DNA from: Kribbella pratensis
Lineage (GTDB): Bacteria; Actinomycetota; Actinomycetes; Propionibacteriales; Kribbellaceae
Length of the DNA stretch: 64,000 nt
Reading direction: 5' to 3'
Assembly (NCBI RefSeq): GCF_004365355.1
Contig: NZ_SODP01000001.1
Span: forward strand, 999,473 to 1,063,472
A program made the translations under genes and the position numbers. Shown piece by piece: positions 8,238-15,685 of this stretch. How positions within the stretch are numbered: the first letter of the stretch is position 1; the number at the start of each line of letters is the position of its first letter. The notes below the pieces were generated by a model. That model searched no databases. It had not been told where the DNA came from and worked only from the letters and a program-made list of their open reading frames with translations.

Positions 8238-10598
8238 TTAGTTGGTGTGGGGGCGGCGGTTGGGGAAGAGCAGAGAGCGTAGGCGGGCTAGGAGGAGGTC
8301 GAACTCGTCTAGGAGGTCGGAGGCTTCTGTGCTGCCTCGGCTTAGGTACCAGCGCCAAGATGGTGGGAGGAAGCGTGCGCGCCAGCGGCGGCGGCGTGGA
8401 GCCCGGGCCCAGAGCGCCTTGCGGATGGCGGATGCCTCCGGGCGGAGATCCAGCTCGGGGTCCGCGTCACCGGCGTAGCGGAGTGCTTCGATCCCGCGGG
8501 CCAGCTTGCGGGCCGCTGGATGGGTTTCGTCGGGGAGTTTGGTGAGGAGCCACTGGCCGGTCTGGCGTGGCGTGGAGATCTCGGACCAGTCCAGCCCCAG
8601 ATCTCGGGCCGTGTCGCGGATCTCCGCCCACAGCCCCTCGGCTCCTTCCCGGCCCGGCGGTCGCAGGAAGCGGCGTCGTCGGGTCGCCGCGCGGATCATC
8701 CACGGGATGCACAGCAGCAGACCGACCCCGAGGACGCCGGCGATGATCTGTCCGCCGCCGTTGGTAAACCAGTTGCCGGAGTCAACGATCGGGATGCCGC
8801 TCTGGTCCGGCAGGTTCGGGTCGTGCCGCGGCTTGTCGATGCCCAGGGTCTCGCCGGCGCCGGGAGTGCTCGGCACGGTGGTCGGCGCGGTCGTCGGGCT
8901 GGTCGAGTCACCGGTCGCGGGGACGGTCCAGTTCGGCGTGGCCGAGACGCGGGCCGACGGTGTCGGCTCGAACCGGACCCAGCCGATGCCCTGGAAGAAC
9001 AGCTCCGGCCAGGCGTGCATGTCGTGCATCCGGACGGTGAACTCGCCGTCCTTGCCGGCCTGCCCGGGCAGGAAGCCGATCCCGACCCGGGACGGGATCC
9101 CGATGATCCGCGCCATCAGCGCCATCCCGGTCGCGAACTGCTCGCAGTACCCGGTCTTGTTCTTCAGCAGGAAGTCCTCGAGCGCCGACATCCCGCTGCC
9201 CTTGGCGTTCGCGGTGCTGTAGGTGAAGTCGCCGCTGCGGAACCAGTTCTGGATCAGCACCGCGGCCTCGAACTTGTTGTCCCCGGCCGCAGCGGTGACC
9301 TCGAGCGTCTTCTGCTTGATGTCGTTCGGCGTTCGCTGCGGCACGTTCGACGTGTACTGGTCCGGGGCGCTCGTCGTGATCGAGTCGTGCAGCTCCTGCG
9401 GCGTCGGCTGCAGGTCGTACGACGTCAGCTTGTACTTCTTGCCCGCGACGATCGACCCGTCCGACGAGACCACGTCGAGCGCTTCCGCGTCGTACTGCCA
9501 GTCGCGCTTCAGCGAGATCGAGTGCAACGGGTAGGGGACCGGCGCGAACTGCGAGCGGAACGTCCGGGTGACGTCGATCTCCATGCTGGTCTGCGGGACC
9601 TTCGACAGGTCACCGCTGTATCCGGACGGGGCGGTCAGGTCACCGGTGATCTTGTGTGGCGAGTCGCGCTGCGAGATCCGCCAGGTGTTGCCGTCGAAGA
9701 GGTCCAGCGCCGTCAGCCGCAGGTACGTGCCGCCGGGCGAGCCGCCCTTGTAGGTGAGGGCGACGACGTTGTCGCCACGCTTCAGGTTCTTGCCCATGTC
9801 GAGCATCGGGTCGGTCGACGAGATCGACGCCCCGAGCCCGTTGCCGGTGCCGCCACCGGCCAGACCGTTGCCGATGACACCTTCCGGCAGGGCGGGCAGC
9901 AAGGCCGGCAGCAGCGCTGCGATCGCGACGACGGAAAGCCCGATCCGACGACCAGCCTGGCCGAGCGCCGACGCCTCGACCGGCTCGGCTGCGTCGAGGT
10001 GCGAGACTCCCGAGATCCGGCGGCCCCAGCGGCTGAGCCGACTGCGACCCTCCGCGGACAGCAGGAGGATGTAGCCGATCGCCGGCGGGATGAACAGCAA
10101 TGCAGGCAGCCCGCCGTGCACCGTCGCGGCCGGCACCGTGTACATGATCAGCAGCAGCAAGCCTGACCACGCCGCCTGCCGCAGCTGTACGGCGATGATG
10201 TGGATGAGGAGCCCGGTCGCCGTGATCACGGAGACCGCGAACAGGGTCAGATGCGAGTCCTGCGGCAGCGGTGCGCTGAATCGGTTGATCGAGTCCATCG
10301 CGTCGACCATCTGCGAGTTGAACTCGAGCGCGGTCGCCTTCCACGGGATCAGCCCGAACTTCATCGTCCCGTGCAGGAAGAACAGCGACAGCAGCTCCAC
10401 CAGCACGAACAGCTGGACGATCGGTACGACGATCCGCGGCGTCCGCAGGTTCTGCAGCAGGACCCCGATCCCCGTCACCAATGCGCACAGGAACGCGCTG
10501 ATGAACAGGAACGGCCCGGAGAACACCGGAGTCAGGACGAGCGAACCGAGAACGGTCGCTCCCCAAGCAGCGATAGAGATCCTTGCGTGACCGGTCAT
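8238..10598 (-). CDS. TgpA-like transglutaminase-domain membrane protein
   Basis: 786 residues. The N-terminal third holds about six membrane segments (DUF3488/TgpA part). A long extracytoplasmic region contains the transglutaminase-like core, with the Cys in NKTGYCEQFATGMALMAR, the His in MHDMHAWPELFF, and GWVRFEPTPS at the third catalytic position, where Glu stands in the usual Asp place. A Thr/Pro-rich linker, one membrane helix and a cytosolic DUF4129-like tail follow. ATG 10598 overlaps the DUF58 stop (ATGA), giving a coupled moxR-DUF58-tgpA operon. The role is unknown, presumably a cell-envelope protein modification. Confidence 0.88.
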   Translation of the reverse strand: MTGHARISIAAWGATVLGSLVLTPVFSGPFLFISAFLCALVTGIGVLLQNLRTPRIVVPIVQLFVLVELLSLFFLHGTMKFGLIPWKATALEFNSQMVDAMDSINRFSAPLPQDSHLTLFAVSVITATGLLIHIIAVQLRQAAWSGLLLLIMYTVPAATVHGGLPALLFIPPAIGYILLLSAEGRSRLSRWGRRISGVSHLDAAEPVEASALGQAGRRIGLSVVAIAALLPALLPALPEGVIGNGLAGGGTGNGLGASISSTDPMLDMGKNLKRGDNVVALTYKGGSPGGTYLRLTALDLFDGNTWRISQRDSPHKITGDLTAPSGYSGDLSKVPQTSMEIDVTRTFRSQFAPVPYPLHSISLKRDWQYDAEALDVVSSDGSIVAGKKYKLTSYDLQPTPQELHDSITTSAPDQYTSNVPQRTPNDIKQKTLEVTAAAGDNKFEAAVLIQNWFRSGDFTYSTANAKGSGMSALEDFLLKNKTGYCEQFATGMALMARIIGIPSRVGIGFLPGQAGKDGEFTVRMHDMHAWPELFFQGIGWVRFEPTPSARVSATPNWTVPATGDSTSPTTAPTTVPSTPGAGETLGIDKPRHDPNLPDQSGIPIVDSGNWFTNGGGQIIAGVLGVGLLLCIPWMIRAATRRRRFLRPPGREGAEGLWAEIRDTARDLGLDWSEISTPRQTGQWLLTKLPDETHPAARKLARGIEALRYAGDADPELDLRPEASAIRKALWARAPRRRRWRARFLPPSWRWYLSRGSTEASDLLDEFDLLLARLRSLLFPNRRPHTN

Positions 10599-11881
10599 GC
10601 GATACGTCCGCTCCGTAGTCCTAGGCCGGACCACACGGTGGGGAGGTGGTCGCCGCGGCGGACCCTGGCTACTCGCCAGCCGTTGCGGCGTAGTTCGTTC
10701 TCAGTAGCGTCGGTGGCGGCCGTGAGCCGGGCCGCCTTCTCGGTCGCCTCGGCGCCGACCGCCCAGCTCGCGGCGTCGAGCAGCAGCGCGACCCCGGTGG
10801 CTTGGCTGGTCCGCCAGCGGTTCAGCGCGATGACGTCGTCGGTGCTGCAGGCGCCGACGATCGCGATCACCAGGCTCGGCTCCTGCGCGTGCCGGTCGAC
10901 AGTCAGCAGCGGTGCGAGCTCGGCGTACTTGTGCTCTTCGACGGTCGCGCACTCGGTCAGCAACTCCTGCTGGTTGAGCGGCTGGTGCACCGAAGCGGAC
11001 GTCCGGTGGCTGATGGCGGACAGCGTGGTCGGCCCGCCGAGCATCGTGGTCACGTACCCGCGCCTGATCCGGTCGATCCCGGCCGATGCGGCCGCGCTGA
11101 CGGCCCACTCCAGGCTGGACGACGGCCCGTGCCCGTGGTGCGAGATCGTCCGCGCGTCCAGGAACAGCGCGCACCGGCTCTGCCAGGGCTGCTCCTCGCG
11201 GCGGACCATCAGCTCACCGCGGCGAGCCGTGGACCGCCAGTGCACCCGGCGCAGGTCGTCACCGTCGCGGTACTCGCGAACCGTCGCGTCCTCTTCACCG
11301 GCAGAGGCGATCGCCCGCGGCCGGTTCTCGCCCGAGCCGGCCCGGTCCGCACCCAGCCGGATCTCAGGCAGCCGGTAGACCCGCGGAGTCACCAGCAGGT
11401 GCTGGCTGCGCGTGAACGTCCGGCTGGTCTCCACCAGCCCGAACGGGTCGGCCACCGTCAGCATCAGCGGCCCGACCTGGAACAGTCCACGGACGTCGGA
11501 CTTGACCGGGTAGGTGACCGTGCGACGCCAGTTCGGGCTGACGCGGTCGACGACGAATCGCGGCCGGTGACCCAGTACATAAGGAATGCGGTCCTCGAGC
11601 AGCAGCAGGCCCGCGGGCATCCGGCCCTGGTTGCTCAGGGTCAGCTCCACGGTGGCCTGAGTCCCGACCGGAACCTGGTCGGGCGCGAGGCTCCGCCGTA
11701 CCTGCAGCCGCAGCCGCGTCCGGCCGACGACGAGCGCCGCGACGACCGGCAACGCCGCCAGCAGGATGCCGACGCGCAGCAGGTCCTTCTGGCCGAGAAG
11801 TAGCGCGCACAGCGATGCGGTGAGACCGGCCGCGACGAACGCCCGCCCCCTGGTGGTCAGTCCGCGCAGTGCCTGCCGCAT
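10595..11881 (-). CDS. DUF58 domain protein
   Basis: 428 residues. Two hydrophobic segments near the N-terminus (about 12-28 and 34-52) precede a beta-rich region. The DUF58 signature follows: GEEDATVREYRDGDDLRRVH and WRSTARRGELMVRREE. A von Willebrand A-like C-terminal region comes after that (CALFLDARTISHHG). Such proteins accompany MoxR AAA ATPases and transglutaminase-domain proteins and are thought to act as their membrane partners. The gene lies 3 bp downstream of the moxR stop and overlaps tgpA. Confidence 0.88.
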   Translation of the reverse strand: MRQALRGLTTRGRAFVAAGLTASLCALLLGQKDLLRVGILLAALPVVAALVVGRTRLRLQVRRSLAPDQVPVGTQATVELTLSNQGRMPAGLLLLEDRIPYVLGHRPRFVVDRVSPNWRRTVTYPVKSDVRGLFQVGPLMLTVADPFGLVETSRTFTRSQHLLVTPRVYRLPEIRLGADRAGSGENRPRAIASAGEEDATVREYRDGDDLRRVHWRSTARRGELMVRREEQPWQSRCALFLDARTISHHGHGPSSSLEWAVSAAASAGIDRIRRGYVTTMLGGPTTLSAISHRTSASVHQPLNQQELLTECATVEEHKYAELAPLLTVDRHAQEPSLVIAIVGACSTDDVIALNRWRTSQATGVALLLDAASWAVGAEATEKAARLTAATDATENELRRNGWRVARVRRGDHLPTVWSGLGLRSGRIA

Positions 11882-11884
11882 GTC

Positions 11885-12880
11885 TCAGTCCCGGCGGGTG
11901 CGGGGGAGGGCCACGCTGGACACCAACCCGGAGATGATGTCGGCTGCACCGCGCCCACCGAGATGCGCCTCAGCCGCTGGGAGCACCCGGTGCGCGAGGA
12001 CCGGCACCGCGAGCTCCTGGATGTCGTCCGGCAGCACGAACTCGCGTGCGTCGAGCGCGGCCGCCGCACGCGCCGCCCGGATCAGGTGCAGCGTCGACCG
12101 CGGGCTGGCGCCGAGCCGGAGCTCCTGCGACCGCCGGGTCGCCCCGACCAGGGCGACGGCGTACTCCTTCACCGACTCGGACACGTGCACGGACTGCACC
12201 GTCTTCACCAGCCGCAGGATCTGCTGGCCGTCGGTGACCGGCTGCAGACTCAGCAGTGGGTCGTCGGCGGCGTGCCCGTCGAGCATCCGCAGCTCGGCGG
12301 CCGGCTCCGGATAGCCCATCGAGACGCGGGCCATGAACCGGTCCCGCTGCGCCTCGGGCAGCGGGTAGGTGCCTTCCATCTCGATCGGGTTCTGCGTCGC
12401 GATGACCATGAACGGAGAGTCCAGGTGGTACGTCGTGGTGTCGACGGTGACCTGGCGCTCCTCCATCGACTCCAGCAACGCGGCCTGGGTCTTCGGCGAG
12501 GCACGGTTGATCTCGTCGCCCACCACGATGTTCGCGAACACCGCGCCGGGCTTGAACTCGAAGTCGCGGATCTCCTGGTTGAAGACGGAGACGCCGGTGA
12601 TGTCCGACGGCAGCAGGTCCGGCGTGAACTGGATCCGGCGCACGGTGCAGTCGATCGACTTCGCCAGCGCCTTCGCCAGCATCGTCTTGCCGACGCCCGG
12701 CACGTCCTCGATCAGCAGATGTCCCTCGGCCAGCAGCACGGTGATGGCGACCTCGACAACGTCGGGTTTGCCCTCGATCACCTGCTCCATGGCCCGGCGG
12801 ACGCGGCCCGCCACCTCGGACAGCTCGTCGAAGTCCCCGGCTCCTGCCAGCGGCGAGCTGGTCGCGGTGGTGCTGCTCAC
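11885..12880 (-). CDS. MoxR family AAA ATPase
   Basis: 331 residues from GTG 12880. Walker A is EDVPGVGKTMLAKALA. Walker B is VVGDEINRASPKTQAALLE. Sensor and arginine-finger elements are ATQNPIEMEGTYPLPEAQRD. The C-terminal lid follows. MoxR ATPases act as chaperones in maturing cofactor or surface complexes, usually with DUF58 partners. GTG 12880 has GGGGAGGA seven bases upstream, and the encoded N-terminus matches family length. An in-frame ATG at 12982, also with a GAGGG, would add 34 low-complexity residues. First gene of the moxR-DUF58-tgpA operon, divergent from mraZ. Confidence 0.88.
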   Translation of the reverse strand: MSSTTATSSPLAGAGDFDELSEVAGRVRRAMEQVIEGKPDVVEVAITVLLAEGHLLIEDVPGVGKTMLAKALAKSIDCTVRRIQFTPDLLPSDITGVSVFNQEIRDFEFKPGAVFANIVVGDEINRASPKTQAALLESMEERQVTVDTTTYHLDSPFMVIATQNPIEMEGTYPLPEAQRDRFMARVSMGYPEPAAELRMLDGHAADDPLLSLQPVTDGQQILRLVKTVQSVHVSESVKEYAVALVGATRRSQELRLGASPRSTLHLIRAARAAAALDAREFVLPDDIQELAVPVLAHRVLPAAEAHLGGRGAADIISGLVSSVALPRTRRD

Positions 12881-13125
12881 TCTGTGTCCTCCCCATTCGT
12901 TGACTGCCGACACATTCTCACCCGCTGTAGGGGTCGGGCCTAGAGCGGCGGGGGTTTCGTTACCTGGTGTTTCGGAGTTCATCGGCGCACGCCCTCACGG
13001 GGTCGGAGTCGTCCCTCCAAGCGTACGGGCGGGAAAAGCCTGCGTGCGCCGTACGACGTTGCTGGCCCGCAGAAGGTTCACGACCAACTGCGCCGAATGG
13101 TTCATCAGTTCCCCGGCGGAGCGGA

Positions 13126-13225
13126 GTGGAGGAAAGGGAGTGGAGCGGAGTGGAGGAAAGGGAGTGGAGCGGAGTGGAGGAAAGGGAGTGGAGCGAAGTG
13201 GAGGAAGGGCGTGGGGCGATGTGGA
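13126..13225 (+). promoter_or_regulatory. Extended array of paired GTGG boxes (24-bp tandem repeat) upstream of mraZ
   Basis: GTGG occurs at 13126, 13140, 13150, 13164, 13174, 13188, 13198, 13211 and 13221. From 13140 on the boxes form pairs 10 bp apart, and the pairs repeat every 24 bp (AGTGGAGCGG, then AGTGGAGGAAAGGG). The box core matches that of the proximal mraZ operator. Binding by MraZ is inference from the family's preference for tandem short G-rich boxes near its own gene. Confidence 0.6.
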
Positions 13226-13316
13226 GGACTCGACGGCTGAGCCGGCAGCGACACGCGGGAAAGCAGGCGCGGATTCAGGCGGCGCGGGGGCGGAATGGGG
13301 CGGAAGTTGGTTGACG

Positions 13317-13364
13317 GTGGTGGAAAGTGGAGTAAGGTGGAGCGCAGTGGAACTGAAGTGGTGG
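13317..13364 (+). promoter_or_regulatory. Candidate MraZ operator, GTGG boxes at 10-bp spacing
   Basis: GTGG at 13317, 13327, 13337, 13347 and 13358 (with an overlapping copy at 13361), most followed by A. The 10-bp phase puts all boxes on one face of the helix. It lies 45-90 bp upstream of the mraZ start. MraZ proteins are ring-forming repressors that bind tandem short repeats upstream of their own operon, so autoregulation of the dcw cluster is the likely role. Confidence 0.7.
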
Positions 13365-13408
13365 AAACACTCGCCTGAGTCGGAGAGTCCGCAACGGGGA
13401 GGTGGAGC

Positions 13409-13840
13409 GTGTTCCTCGGAACTCACTTCCCCAAGCTCGACGACAAGGGCCGGCTGTTCCTGCCGGCGAAGTTCCGCGACGAGCTGGCCGACGGTCTGGT
13501 GATCACGCGTGGGCAGGAGCGATCGCTGTCCGTGTGGCCGGAGCGTGAGTTCGTCCAGCTGACCGAGCAGTTGAAGCAGGCTCCGATCACCAACAAGGGT
13601 GCGCGGGACTACCTACGGATGTTGTTCGCCGGCGCCTCCAACGAGATGCCGGACAAGCAGGGCCGGGTCACCATCCCACCGATGTTGCGTGATTACGCGT
13701 CACTGGATCGCGACTGCGTCGTCATCGGGGCGATGAACCGGGTGGAGATCTGGAACACGGAGAACTGGAACCGGTACTCCGCGGAGCAGGAGCAGGCGTT
13801 CGCCGACCTCTCCGAGGAAGTGCTGCCAGGCATCTTCTAG
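13409..13840 (+). CDS. mraZ: Transcriptional regulator MraZ
   Basis: 143 residues with two AbrB-like (SpoVT/MraZ) repeats. The first starts at [20 protein letters not shown]. The second contains [20 protein letters not shown]. This is the full family length. Start GTG 13409 follows GGGGAGG at 13397-13403. MraZ sets expression of the division and cell-wall cluster by binding repeats upstream of itself, and a matching GTGG array lies at 13317-13364. It is the first gene of the dcw cluster, separated from rsmH by a structured leader. Confidence 0.96.
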   Translation: MFLGTHFPKLDDKGRLFLPAKFRDELADGLVITRGQERSLSVWPEREFVQLTEQLKQAPITNKGARDYLRMLFAGASNEMPDKQGRVTIPPMLRDYASLDRDCVVIGAMNRVEIWNTENWNRYSAEQEQAFADLSEEVLPGIF

Positions 13841-13881
13841 CTGCACAGATGAACAGCTGAACAGAGTGCGAGGACACACCG

Positions 13882-13997
13882 ACCGTCCGGTGAGATCACG
13901 GGTCCGACTTCCGACCTGCCGTGTTGGCGCCACTTCCCCGGCGCCAAGACCATCAGGTACTTCCCCGGGAGGCGTACCCGCGATCTGACCGGACGGT
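13882..13997 (+). ncRNA. Structured RNA leader upstream of rsmH (candidate mraW RNA motif)
   Basis: An outer stem pairs 13882-13897 with 13982-13997 (15 of 16 positions; arm core ACCGTCCGGT). It encloses two hairpins. The first is a perfect 8-bp stem, TTGGCGCC at 13924-13931 with GGCGCCAA at 13940-13947, with loop ACTTCCCC. The second closes with GGTAC (13956-13960) and GTACC (13974-13978). ACTTCCCCGG occurs at both hairpins (13932 and 13959). A conserved structured RNA called the mraW motif has been described in actinobacterial 5' regions of this gene. I assign it by position and structure, not by model search. Confidence 0.55.
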
Positions 13998-14062
13998 GCT
14001 GTCTACGTACCACAAGACCTGCGGGGGCAGGGGTCGCTCCCGCGGCGACGGGAAGGGTCGAG

Positions 14063-15028
14063 ATGAACGCTGCGGAGCGGCATGTGCCGGTGATGCTGGA
14101 GCGCGTGGTCGCGCTGCTGGCGCCGGCACTCGCGCATCCCGGCGCTGTCGTCGTCGACGCGACCCTCGGCCTCGGCGGTCATTCCGAGGCGTTCCTGCGG
14201 GAGTTCCCCGACGTACGGCTGATCGGCTTCGACCGGGACCCGGCCGCGCTGCGGCTGGCCGGCGAGCGACTGGCGCCGTACGAGGACCGGATCACGCTCG
14301 TGCACGCCGTGTACGACGAGCTTCCGCGCGCACTGGCGGATCTCGGGGTGCCGGCGATCGACGGGATCCTGTTCGATCTCGGCGTCTCGTCGATGCAGCT
14401 GGACGAGGCCGACCGCGGGTTCGCGTACGCACAGGACGCGCCGCTGGACATGCGGATGGACCCGACCGGCCCGACCACGGCGGCCGACATCGTCAACACC
14501 TACAGCGCGGCCGACCTGGCCCGGATCCTGTTCCAGTACGGCGAGGAGAAGTTCGCCCGCCGGATCGCGGACCGGATCGTGCGCGAGCGAGAGACCGAGC
14601 CGTTCACCAACAGCGCGCGGCTGTCCGAGCTGGTGCGCAACGCGATCCCGCAGGCGGCCCGGCGTACCGGGGGACACCCCGCGAAGCGGACGTTCCAGGC
14701 GCTGCGGATCGAGGTGAACGGCGAGCTCGACGTACTGCGTCGTGCCCTGCCCGCGGCACTGCAGGGGCTGGCGTTGCACGGGCGGATCGTGGTGATGAGC
14801 TACCACTCGCTCGAGGACCGGATCACCAAGCAGGCGTTCGCGGCCGCCACGAAGTCCGACGTACCGGACGACCTGCCGGTGATCCCGGCCGGACATGAGC
14901 CCTATCTGAAACTGCTGACCCGCGGCGCCGAGCGCCCGACCGAGGAAGAGGTCGCGGCGAACCCGCGCGCCGCGTCCGCTCGGGTCCGGGCGGCGACACG
15001 AATCCGGGAGAAGGGACTGGTGGCTTGA
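14063..15028 (+). CDS. rsmH: 16S rRNA m4C1402 methyltransferase RsmH
   Basis: 321 residues, usual for RsmH/MraW. The SAM-binding motif [16 protein letters not shown] is at about residues 30-45, with FDRDPAAL after it. Other family blocks are [26 protein letters not shown] and [11 protein letters not shown]. It methylates N4 of C1402 in the ribosomal P site. ATG 14063 follows GGGAAGGG. The stop is immediately followed by the overlapping start of ftsL (TGATG), so the two are coupled. Confidence 0.97.
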   Translation: MNAAERHVPVMLERVVALLAPALAHPGAVVVDATLGLGGHSEAFLREFPDVRLIGFDRDPAALRLAGERLAPYEDRITLVHAVYDELPRALADLGVPAIDGILFDLGVSSMQLDEADRGFAYAQDAPLDMRMDPTGPTTAADIVNTYSAADLARILFQYGEEKFARRIADRIVRERETEPFTNSARLSELVRNAIPQAARRTGGHPAKRTFQALRIEVNGELDVLRRALPAALQGLALHGRIVVMSYHSLEDRITKQAFAAATKSDVPDDLPVIPAGHEPYLKLLTRGAERPTEEEVAANPRAASARVRAATRIREKGLVA

Positions 15029-15681
15029 TGAGTACTGTCTTCAGTCCGCAGAAGGCGCGGGTGACGCCGGTCGCCAGTGGCACAGCAAAGAAGCGTTCCG
15101 AGCCGCGGCTGCGAGTTGTGTACGGCGCGCCCTTCCGGCCGCCGCGGATGCCGTTCGTCATCTTCGTCGTCTCGCTGCTGGCCGCCGGGCTGGTCGGTCT
15201 GTTGCTGCTGAACACGCAGCTGCAGAGCGGGACGTTCCAGGTGACCAAGCTGAGCAGCCAGGCGGATCAGCTCCGCGACCAGCAGGAGCAACTGGAGAAG
15301 CAGGTCCGCACGCTGGAGTCGCCGCAGAACCTGTCCGACCGGGCGCTGCGGATGGGCATGGTGCCGAACCCGAACCCGGTGTTCCTGCGGCTGTCCGACG
15401 GGCGGGTGCTCGGTGTGCCGGCCGAGGGCAAGGCCGGGACCGGAACGGCGATGTTCGGCCCGGGTACTCCGACCGGCACCACCACTACCAAGCCGACCAC
15501 AACAACACCGGTGAAGCCGACGACGAAGCCGACCACCACGACACCGGTGAAGCCGCCGGCCGGCACCACCAAGCCGCCCGCGAACACCACCAAGCCTCCG
15601 ACGGGTACGACGAAGCCGCCGACCGGGACGACGAAGCCGCCGGTCACGACGAAGAAGCCTGCTACGACCACACGGGGATGA
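15028..15681 (+). CDS. ftsL: FtsL-like septum-formation protein with Thr/Pro/Lys-rich tail
   Basis: 217 residues. A cytosolic N-terminus (about 1-40) is followed by one membrane helix (MPFVIFVVSLLAAGLVGLLL, about 42-61), an extracytoplasmic coiled-coil (about 75-100, rich in Q/E/L) and a conserved RALRMGMVPNPNPVFL. The last 65 or so residues are repeats of TTKPT, TTTTPVKP and GTTKPP, an extended disordered or wall-spanning tail. FtsL acts in the FtsQLB divisome complex. ATG 15028 overlaps the rsmH stop. The position between rsmH and ftsI supports the call despite low sequence conservation. Confidence 0.88.
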   Translation: MSTVFSPQKARVTPVASGTAKKRSEPRLRVVYGAPFRPPRMPFVIFVVSLLAAGLVGLLLLNTQLQSGTFQVTKLSSQADQLRDQQEQLEKQVRTLESPQNLSDRALRMGMVPNPNPVFLRLSDGRVLGVPAEGKAGTGTAMFGPGTPTGTTTTKPTTTTPVKPTTKPTTTTPVKPPAGTTKPPANTTKPPTGTTKPPTGTTKPPVTTKKPATTTRG

Positions 15682-15685
15682 TCGG

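Noticed and set aside
12881-12982. N-terminal extension of MoxR to ATG 12982
   Set aside because: It adds 34 low-complexity residues. GTG 12880 has a stronger, better-spaced Shine-Dalgarno and fits family length. The longer form cannot be excluded.
12995-13426. 143-residue minus-strand frame across the GTGG arrays
   Set aside because: The product is repeats of LRSTPFPP translated from the operator array. No homology.
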